Source of the DNA: an uncultured Erysipelotrichaceae bacterium
Lineage (GTDB): Bacteria > Bacillota_I > Bacilli_A > RF39 > UBA660
Length of the DNA stretch: 15,689 nucleotides
Reading direction: 5' to 3'
Assembly: GCA_902783405.1 (NCBI GenBank)
Contig: CACZQZ010000126.1
Coordinates: 1 to 15,689 of the forward strand
Part shown: piece after piece, positions 6,967 through 12,376 of the stretch
Numbering within the stretch: position 1 is the first letter of the stretch
Layout of the letters: the number at the start of each line of letters is the position of its first letter
Translations under genes and position numbers: made by a program
Notes under the pieces: model-generated
What the model was told of the DNA's origin: nothing
The model's database searches: none
What the model saw: only the letters and a program-made list of their open reading frames with translations

Positions 6967-7079
6967 ATCATCACCTATTTTAATAATAACATATATTTTA
7001 TATTAATGGAACAAAAATTTTTCAATTTTATTCTTAATTCAATGCGTACAATAAATTAATTAAACAAAGACGATTTTTA

Positions 7080-7108
7080 TTGCATTTTTAAAATAAATTT
7101 GCTAAAAT
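7080..7108 (+). promoter_or_regulatory. Sigma-A promoter of rpsT
   Basis: TTGCAT (7080-7085), 17-base spacer, TAAAAT (7103-7108). A GGAGGTGA ribosome binding site at 7127-7134 follows, six bases before the ATG. Confidence 0.8.
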
Positions 7109-7140
7109 AGTTTTGTCGAATGCCTTGGAGGTGAAAAATT

Positions 7141-7404
7141 ATGGCAAATATGAAGAATGCAAAGAAAAAAATTAAAACAATCGCAAAAGAAAAGAAGCTA
7201 AACAACACCTATCGTTCTAGTATGCGTACAGCTATGAAAAATGTTGAAAAAATGGTAGCTGAAAATAATAAAGAAAAAGCTATAGACGCTTTAAATACTG
7301 CTATAAAAAGAATCGATAAGGCTGGATCTAAAGGAATTGTACATAAAAACTATGTAGCACGTAATAAATCAAGATTAACAAAAAAAGTAAATGAAATGAA
7401 GTAA
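7141..7404 (+). CDS. rpsT: Small ribosomal subunit protein bS20
   Basis: bS20 binds the 5' domain of 16S rRNA and helps early 30S assembly. The 87-residue length is normal. The sequence is a lysine-rich helical bundle with the family signatures NAKKKIKTIAKEKKLNN at the N-terminus, the SSMRTAMK segment (about 26-33) and DKAGSKGIVHKNYVARNKSRL (about 58-78). The gene has its own promoter, a strong ribosome binding site and a terminator at its stop codon, so it is a single-gene unit. A TGTCGAA heptamer lies at the predicted transcription start. Confidence 0.97.
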   Translation: MANMKNAKKKIKTIAKEKKLNNTYRSSMRTAMKNVEKMVAENNKEKAIDALNTAIKRIDKAGSKGIVHKNYVARNKSRLTKKVNEMK

Positions 7405-7420
7405 TTTACTTCTTTTTTTT
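7398..7420 (+). terminator. Intrinsic terminator of rpsT
   Basis: GAAGT/ACTTC stem (7398-7412, loop AATTT) containing the stop codon, followed by eight T residues. The stem is short but the T run is strong. Confidence 0.7.
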
Positions 7421-7452
7421 TCTTTTTCTGTTATAATAATAATGGTGATGAT

Positions 7453-8385
7453 ATGAAAAAAGCATTTAGTGTAATCATTATACTCTTTTTATTCGGACTT
7501 TTATTTGTTGGAATAAATTATAGAGAAGATATTACAAAATATATTGTTGTAAACTATATTTATAAAAAAGATAACGAAATTTTAAAAGAAAACGAATATA
7601 AAAAGAATTTAAATATTTCTTATGTTAAAGAAACAGATAATTTTTTTCCACAAAATAAACAAGATTTATTAAATATTTTTTATACTGCATTTAATTCAGA
7701 TAGTACTGATTTCACTTATTATTGCCTTGATTCCTATCCAACATGCATAAAGGACAGTAATAGTTTAATAAATGAACAAGAGACATTATCTATTATCAAT
7801 AATTTAGTTCATCCTTACAATAGTTATCAATCATTATCTTTTGCTATCAACTCTTTTGGTAAAGTTCATGTAACAATCGAAAAACAATATTCCGATGAAA
7901 TGATTAAAGAGTTAAACAAAAAAGTAGATGAAATTATTGCTTCACAAATCAAAGATAATATGAGTGTTCAAGACAAAATTAAAACCATTCATGATTATAT
8001 CATAAATCATAGTACTTATGACAGAGAAAGAGCAGATGCTGTAACTGAAACAAAAGAAAACACATCTCCTTATCACTCTGAAAGTGCTTATGGAGCACTT
8101 ATTGAAGGTCACGCGATTTGTAGTGGCTATAGTGATGCAATGGAATTATTTTTAAATCGATTTGGTATTACTTCATACAAAATAAGTAGTCCAACGCATA
8201 TTTGGAATTTGGTAAATATCGATGGCACATGGAAGCATTTAGATTTAACTTGGGATAATCCAGTTGTCAATACTGGTGAAAAAATGCTGTTATATGATTT
8301 TTATTTAATAGATACTAAAAAACTTTTATCACTAGATAAAAGCCATCATACTTTTAATCAAGATATATATCAAGAAGCTGCTTAA
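7453..8385 (+). CDS. Membrane-anchored transglutaminase-like cysteine protease
   Basis: A 310-residue protein with one N-terminal membrane helix (about 5-22) and an extracellular papain/transglutaminase-fold domain at about 165-275. The triad is visible: Cys223 in EGHAICSGYSDAMELF, His249 in PTHIWNLVNI and Asp264 in HLDLTWDNP. Bacterial relatives are usually taken as peptidases or peptidoglycan-associated enzymes; true cross-linking activity is not shown by these motifs. The N-terminal half (25-160) is not recognisable. The start follows GGTGATGAT, with TATAAT at 7432-7437 just upstream and no good -35. The stop codon overlaps that of the convergent histidine kinase gene. In a spore former a role in coat or cortex cross-linking is possible, but the sequence does not show it. 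Confidence 0.87.
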   Translation: MKKAFSVIIILFLFGLLFVGINYREDITKYIVVNYIYKKDNEILKENEYKKNLNISYVKETDNFFPQNKQDLLNIFYTAFNSDSTDFTYYCLDSYPTCIKDSNSLINEQETLSIINNLVHPYNSYQSLSFAINSFGKVHVTIEKQYSDEMIKELNKKVDEIIASQIKDNMSVQDKIKTIHDYIINHSTYDRERADAVTETKENTSPYHSESAYGALIEGHAICSGYSDAMELFLNRFGITSYKISSPTHIWNLVNIDGTWKHLDLTWDNPVVNTGEKMLLYDFYLIDTKKLLSLDKSHHTFNQDIYQEAA

Positions 8386-8392
8386 GCTTCTT
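8372..8392. terminator. Hairpin shared by the convergent transglutaminase-like and kinase genes
   Basis: AAGAAGCT (8372-8379), loop GCTTA, AGCTTCTT (8385-8392) gives an 8-bp stem covering both stop codons. T-rich sequence follows on the plus strand only, so it should end the transglutaminase-like transcript better than the kinase transcript. Confidence 0.65.
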
Positions 8393-9566
8393 TTAATTTT
8401 ATGGTAACCTTCGTTCCTTCATTTTTAGAAGACTCATAGAAAAGTTTGCCACCATGAGCTTCTATAATTTGATTGGATAAACAAACACCAATACCACTTC
8501 CTTTTTCTTTTGTCGAAAAGAAAGGTTCTTTCACTTTGTCAAGTGTCTCTTGATCCATACCTTCACCATTATCTTCAATGATAATATATATATAATCAGA
8601 GATTTTTCTTAATGAAAGTTTTATAAATCCATTTTTCTTATGATTTAAAGCTTCCATACTATTTTTAATCATATTGATACAAACTTGAAGTAATCTATGA
8701 TAATCCGCATTAATATAAATTTCTTCATCATCAAAATCCGTAATAAATTTAATCTTTTTATCTAAACAAATCATTTTAAAATGATCTGTAACATCTTCTA
8801 ATAATAAAGTAACATCCATCATATCTTTATCTATTTTCAAATGATGAATTGATAAAAAGTCTTCTAATAATATTAGTGTCCTTTCTATTTCATTTTTAAC
8901 AATTGGAATATAAGAATATGTTTTTTGATTTCTTTCATCATACATATCTAAATATCCTTTGCATACCGCAATAGGATTTTTAATTTCATGAGTTATTTTA
9001 AATAAAGATTTATAAAGTGTTTTTTCTTTTTCTAATTCTTTCATCGTATGATAGTATTTCATAACGTCTTCGCCGCTTAAAAAAGTTAAATAAACAAAAT
9101 AAATCATAATATAAAATAATAAATATGTGGTAATATTTGTACTATGAAATAAAAAAAGAAAACATGTTTTAATAAAAATAAATATAAATGAAAAAGTATA
9201 ACTATTCTTTCTGCTTAATGAGTATATTACATAATAAATAGTATATTCTATTAATAAAAGTAAAAACGGAAAATGATAACTACTATAATATATATACACA
9301 TTTAAAATAGAAATTAGAAGAATACAATCTTTTCTTTTATTTAAATAAGCTAAAAAGAGAATAATATCTAATGAATATGTATAAACCATAGGAAAAAAAG
9401 ATAAATATTTTGATATAAAATAATAAGATGAAATTAAAGAAAAGGTAAAAAATAAGTCATTCTCTTTTTTTTCTACATTTCTATTATAAGCAATATAAAA
9501 AAAATACAAATAGATAGGAAATATGATAATCATCAGATTCATCAAAAAGCCTTCAAACACATTCAT
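8382..9566 (-). CDS. KinB-like membrane sensor histidine kinase
   Basis: A 394-residue sensor kinase. The N-terminal half (about 5-165) is almost entirely hydrophobic, consistent with about six membrane helices and little outside loop. There is no PAS or HAMP domain. Next come the HisKA box ITHEIKNP with phospho-accepting His193, then the ATPase domain: N box NMIKNSMEAL (about 298-307), G1 DNGEGMD (about 332-338), F box FFSTKEKGSGIG (349-360) and the final GGKL/GTKV strands. This is the layout of sporulation kinase KinB. No response regulator gene is adjacent, as is usual for orphan kinases feeding the Spo0F/Spo0A relay. The ATG at 9566 follows AGGTGA; the GTG at 9575 lies inside that site. 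Tandem Spo0A-like boxes lie upstream. The partner and signal are inferred, not seen. Confidence 0.88.
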   Translation of the reverse strand: MNVFEGFLMNLMIIIFPIYLYFFYIAYNRNVEKKENDLFFTFSLISSYYFISKYLSFFPMVYTYSLDIILFLAYLNKRKDCILLISILNVYIYYSSYHFPFLLLLIEYTIYYVIYSLSRKNSYTFSFIFIFIKTCFLFLFHSTNITTYLLFYIMIYFVYLTFLSGEDVMKYYHTMKELEKEKTLYKSLFKITHEIKNPIAVCKGYLDMYDERNQKTYSYIPIVKNEIERTLILLEDFLSIHHLKIDKDMMDVTLLLEDVTDHFKMICLDKKIKFITDFDDEEIYINADYHRLLQVCINMIKNSMEALNHKKNGFIKLSLRKISDYIYIIIEDNGEGMDQETLDKVKEPFFSTKEKGSGIGVCLSNQIIEAHGGKLFYESSKNEGTKVTIKLKEA

Positions 9567-9583
9567 TTCAATCACCTATAAAC

Positions 9584-9617
9584 AGTATAAAAAAAGAGAA
9601 TGTCATATTTTGTCGAA
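9584..9617 (-). promoter_or_regulatory. Kinase promoter region with tandem Spo0A-like boxes
   Basis: On the plus strand TGTCATA (9601-9607) and TGTCGAA (9611-9617) lie in the same orientation exactly ten bases apart. The second is a perfect 0A box and the first matches at five of seven positions. Read toward the kinase gene, the perfect box contains TCGACA as a -35-like element, with TATACT (9584-9589) 21 bases further on. Long 21-22 base spacing with 0A boxes at the -35 is known from the Spo0A-activated spoIIE and spoIIG promoters. Confidence 0.5.
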
Positions 9618-9622
9618 AAAAG

Positions 9623-9649
9623 AAAAAAAGTGATTTATTTTATCACTTT
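9623..9649 (-). terminator. Intrinsic terminator of the EIIB-like gene
   Basis: Minus strand: AAAGTGAT (9642-9649, overlapping the stop codon), loop of seven, ATCACTTT (9627-9634), then a T-rich tract. It isolates the kinase gene as its own unit. Confidence 0.85.
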
Positions 9650-9960
9650 AAGTCATTGATTTGTTTTATAAGTGCCTTCGCATGATCTCCGATAATAATT
9701 TTAAGTTGATTTTCAATTTCTACAATTCCTTTTGCTCCCATTTTTTGAATAGCTTCTTTATCGACTTTTGAAGGATCTTTTACATTCACAATAAATCTTG
9801 ATTCTTTAATTTCATAATCAATCAAATTGTCTTTTCCACCCAAATATTCAACAAGTTTACTTGCCTCTAAATGAAAATCCTTTTTCTTAGCCTTAATAAT
9901 TGCAAAAGCAATAATTAATAAAATAGCAACAATAATAATATACTGAACTATATTTTCCAT
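9643..9960 (-). CDS. Membrane-anchored PTS EIIB-like protein lacking the active cysteine
   Basis: A 105-residue protein: one N-terminal membrane helix (about 5-23), a Lys-rich junction, then a complete glucose-type EIIB fold (about 30-105). The fold is recognised from LVEYLGGKDNLIDYE, VNVKDPSKVDKEAIQKMGAKGIVEIENQLKIIIG and the closing helix. In genuine EIIB the segment after the first helix carries the phosphorylated Cys followed by xxR. Here the aligned position is Lys52 (KESRF) and the whole protein has no cysteine, so it cannot pass phosphate in the usual way. A regulatory, sensing or scaffolding role is inferred. The ATG follows GGAGGAG, with a strong promoter just upstream (9979-10007). 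Upstream of the kinase gene but separated from it by a terminator. Confidence 0.82.
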   Translation of the reverse strand: MENIVQYIIIVAILLIIAFAIIKAKKKDFHLEASKLVEYLGGKDNLIDYEIKESRFIVNVKDPSKVDKEAIQKMGAKGIVEIENQLKIIIGDHAKALIKQINDLK

Positions 9961-9978
9961 TCAATCTCCTCCATTATC

Positions 9979-10007
9979 ATTATACAATAAAAATAATATT
10001 TTCACAA
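9979..10007 (-). promoter_or_regulatory. Sigma-A-type promoter of the EIIB-like gene
   Basis: Minus strand: TTGTGA (10002-10007), 17-base spacer, TATAAT (9979-9984). The GGAGGAG ribosome binding site starts six bases after the -10 box, so the transcript would begin at or next to it. Confidence 0.7.
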
Positions 10008-10025
10008 CGCTTAATGATTTTTATC

Positions 10026-10054
10026 TTGTATTCAAAAAGTTTTTGAGGTAATAT
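10026..10054 (+). promoter_or_regulatory. Possible promoter of rodA
   Basis: TTGTAT (10026-10031), 17-base spacer, TAATAT (10049-10054). The -10 almost touches the AGAAGG ribosome binding site (10056-10061), which would fall at the transcription start; either the leader is near-absent or the true promoter lies upstream. Confidence 0.35.
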
Positions 10055-10070
10055 AAAGAAGGTGAATTTT

Positions 10071-11204
10071 ATGAAAAATCCTTTTAAATATAAAATTGAT
10101 TTTTTACTTGTCTTTTTAATTTTAGTTTTTGCAGGAATCAGTATTGCGACCATCTATAGTTCACAAACTTTATTGATGGAAGATATGCAAACGCTTTATA
10201 TAAAGCAAGCAACATGGTATTCTGTCGGCTTAATCTTAGCTATCATAATCATGATTATTGGAAATGATTCAATTTATAAAAATGCTTGGATACTTTATAT
10301 TGTAGGAGTTATATCCTTAGTATTACTTTTAATTTTTGGAGACCCTATTAATAATGCTAAATGTTGGTTTGTTATTCCTGGAATTGGATCAATTCAGCCA
10401 AGTGAATTTATGAAAATTATTCTAATTATAACATTAGGTTCTATGATTCAGAGTTTTAATGAACAATATCCAAATCCTAGTACAAAAAATGAATTTCTCT
10501 TTCTTTTAAAAGTTATGGTTGTTGTAGCCATTCCAAGTATCTTAACCTTTTTAGAACCAGATACTGGAGTTGTTTTAATTTATTTACTAATTACAATTAT
10601 TATGCTTTATACTTCTGGTATCCGTATTCGCTGGTTTAGTTTAGGAATCTCTATTATTGGAATAGCAATCGCTAGTGTCTTATTTGTTTATTTTAAAGAT
10701 AGTAATCTTTTTATTAAAATATTTGGTACAGATTTTTTCTTACGAGTTGATAGATTACTTGATTGGTCCAATCAAAGTGGATATCAACTGGAAAATGGTA
10801 TGAGTGCCATTGGAGCTGGAGGAATGCTAGGTAGTGGTTTTTTAAAAACACCAATTTATTTTCCAGAACCTCAAACCGATTTCATTTTTGCAGTATTTGC
10901 TAATAATTTTGGGTTTATTGGAAGTGCTTTATTATTATTTTTAATTACAATTTTTGATGTTAGATTAATTTATCTTGCACTAAAAAGTAAAAATCAAGTT
11001 AGTAAATATGTTATTAGTGGTATTCTCGGAATGCTTATTTATCAGCAACTTCAAAATATTGGTATGACCATTGGTTTGTTTCCAATTACAGGAATCACCT
11101 TGCCATTTATTAGTTATGGTGGTTCAAGTTTACTAAGTTACATGATTATGGCCGGTATACTTCTTAACATTTCAAATGAGACCTACAAATATAAGAATTC
11201 TTAA
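10071..11204 (+). CDS. rodA: RodA-type SEDS peptidoglycan glycosyltransferase
   Basis: SEDS proteins polymerise glycan strands from lipid II in the membrane, paired with a class B penicillin-binding protein; RodA serves elongation. The 377-residue product is polytopic (about ten helices). It has the SEDS signatures: IxxIYSS at the end of the first helix, NAKCWFVIPGIGSIQPSEFMKI (about 97-118, given in parts: NAKCWF, IQPSEF), the LEPDTGVVL segment with its conserved Asp, PEPQTDFIFAV, and the C-terminal NIGMTIGLFPITGITLPF and SYGGSS. These are closer to RodA than to FtsW, but SpoVE/FtsW cannot be fully excluded. The ATG at 10071 follows AAGAAGGTGA; the GTG at 10062 is part of that site. No PBP gene is adjacent. 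No convincing terminator follows. Confidence 0.82.
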   Translation: MKNPFKYKIDFLLVFLILVFAGISIATIYSSQTLLMEDMQTLYIKQATWYSVGLILAIIIMIIGNDSIYKNAWILYIVGVISLVLLLIFGDPINNAKCWFVIPGIGSIQPSEFMKIILIITLGSMIQSFNEQYPNPSTKNEFLFLLKVMVVVAIPSILTFLEPDTGVVLIYLLITIIMLYTSGIRIRWFSLGISIIGIAIASVLFVYFKDSNLFIKIFGTDFFLRVDRLLDWSNQSGYQLENGMSAIGAGGMLGSGFLKTPIYFPEPQTDFIFAVFANNFGFIGSALLLFLITIFDVRLIYLALKSKNQVSKYVISGILGMLIYQQLQNIGMTIGLFPITGITLPFISYGGSSLLSYMIMAGILLNISNETYKYKNS

Positions 11205-11232
11205 ATTTTATTCATTTTTTTAACAAAAATAA

Positions 11233-11248
11233 TAATAAACGTTTATTA
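11233..11248. repeat. Perfect 16-bp palindrome, candidate operator
   Basis: TAATAAACGTTTATTA is fully self-complementary with a central CG. It ends two bases before the -35 box of the next gene. The form suits a dimeric repressor or activator; the central CG recalls LacI-family operators, but the protein is unknown. Confidence 0.5.
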
Positions 11249-11250
11249 AC

Positions 11251-11279
11251 TTGAAAAAATAAAATTTGTTTAGTATAAT
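11251..11279 (+). promoter_or_regulatory. Strong sigma-A promoter of the 144-residue protein gene
   Basis: TTGAAA (11251-11256), 17-base spacer, TATAAT (11274-11279), 27 bases before the ATG. Confidence 0.8.
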
Positions 11280-11306
11280 ATTTTTAAGATAGAAAAGAGG
11301 AAACGT

Positions 11307-11741
11307 ATGGAAAAAGGGAAAATGAATTTTAGTAAAGATTTACTAGAGAAAATAAAAAATAATTGGCAAATAATTATTCCAATAATTCTTTTAATAATTT
11401 CACTAATAGTTTTTATTATCATATTTGTACAAAGAAAAAGTACTGGTAATAGTAATCAAAAATACACATTAAAAGTTACTGAGGTAAAATGGAATAAAAG
11501 CGGTAGTTATGCTCCATCTGAAACAGAATTCGAAATCGATAAAAATAAGAAATTGGATTATAATGGATGTTATAAAGAAGATATTCATTTTGAAGTATCT
11601 AAAATAACAAATAATGGAATCACATTAAAGTCAAATAAACCATTAGAGCAAACAGAATTTAATCTTGAAAAAAACAGAAAATTTATATTAAAAACAACTG
11701 ACGAAGACTTCTGGTGTACTTACGAATTTAGACTAATATAA
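11307..11741 (+). CDS. Small single-pass membrane protein of unknown function
   Basis: I do not recognise this 144-residue protein. It has a basic N-terminus, one membrane helix (about 21-41) and a hydrophilic, beta-rich extracellular part of about 100 residues. The only two cysteines, Cys88 and Cys137, are both outside the membrane and could form one disulfide. No repeats or catalytic motifs are seen. The ATG at 11307 follows AAAAGAGG with a six-base gap. The gene has its own near-consensus promoter next to a perfect 16-bp palindrome, which suggests controlled expression. It converges on rnhB, and a shared terminator lies at its stop codon. Confidence 0.75.
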   Translation: MEKGKMNFSKDLLEKIKNNWQIIIPIILLIISLIVFIIIFVQRKSTGNSNQKYTLKVTEVKWNKSGSYAPSETEFEIDKNKKLDYNGCYKEDIHFEVSKITNNGITLKSNKPLEQTEFNLEKNRKFILKTTDEDFWCTYEFRLI

Positions 11742-11771
11742 AACGCTTTAGATTTTTCTAAAACGTTTTTT
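11740..11771. terminator. Bidirectional intrinsic terminator
   Basis: AAAACGCTTTAGA (11740-11752), TTTT loop, TCTAAAACGTTTT (11757-11769): 13-bp stem with one mismatch and T runs on both sides. It ends the small membrane protein gene on the plus strand and the rnhB operon on the minus strand. Confidence 0.9.
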
Positions 11772-12375
11772 CTAATATTTCTTTCACTGGTCCATAGGTC
11801 TTTCTATATCCATCGATTAATCCATATTTATGAATAGCTTCGATATGCTTTTTTGTTGGATATCCTTTATGATTTTTATATCCATATTCTGGGTATTTTT
11901 TATCAAGTTCATACATCATAGCATCCCTAGTTACTTTTGCCATAACACTAGCAGCTGCAATACTAATACTTTTTGCATCTCCCTTGATAATAGATGTTGT
12001 TTCAATATCAAGTTCTAATGGCATAGCATCAATTAAAACATGCTGCAGAGGAACTTGTTTTTGTACTTTAGATATTGCTCTTTTCATAGCTATTTTAGTT
12101 GCTTCATAAATATTGAATTCATCAATTTCTTCTGGAGAACACTCCCCAATTGCATAAGCAATAGCATGATTTTTTATATATTCATAAAATTCATTTCTTT
12201 TTTTTTCACTTAATTTTTTAGAATCTGTTAATCCTTCTAAAACAAAATCTTTAGGAAGAACAACGCAGGCAGTTACAACAGGTCCATTTAATGGGCCTCT
12301 ACCTACTTCATCAACTCCTCCAATATACTTTATTCCTTTAGCATAAAGTTCATTTTCATATTTATATAAATCCAT
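11758..12375 (-). CDS. rnhB: Ribonuclease HII
   Basis: RNase HII cuts the RNA strand of RNA-DNA hybrids and starts removal of single ribonucleotides from DNA. The 205-residue length is in the normal range. The catalytic acids are visible: Asp22 and Glu23 in GVDEVGRGPLNGPV, Asp116 in HVLIDAM and Asp133 in KGDAKS. The DSKKLS motif (51-56), the IAAASVMAKVTRD helix and the YGYKNHKGYPTKKH stretch, with its substrate-binding residues, are also present. The ATG at 12375 lies one base after the stop of the FAD oxidoreductase gene, so it is the last gene of a tightly packed operon. Its final codons form the stem of the terminator. The identification is firm. Confidence 0.97.
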   Translation of the reverse strand: MDLYKYENELYAKGIKYIGGVDEVGRGPLNGPVVTACVVLPKDFVLEGLTDSKKLSEKKRNEFYEYIKNHAIAYAIGECSPEEIDEFNIYEATKIAMKRAISKVQKQVPLQHVLIDAMPLELDIETTSIIKGDAKSISIAAASVMAKVTRDAMMYELDKKYPEYGYKNHKGYPTKKHIEAIHKYGLIDGYRKTYGPVKEILEKTF

Positions 12376-12376
12376 A

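Noticed and set aside
8511..8517. Third TGTCGAA (Spo0A box) inside the kinase gene
   Set aside because: It encodes the conserved FSTK of the kinase F box (on the minus strand), so the sequence is explained by the protein and it lies far from a promoter.
11830..12018. Plus-strand open frame of 62 codons
   Set aside because: It is antisense to rnhB, whose catalytic motifs explain the sequence.
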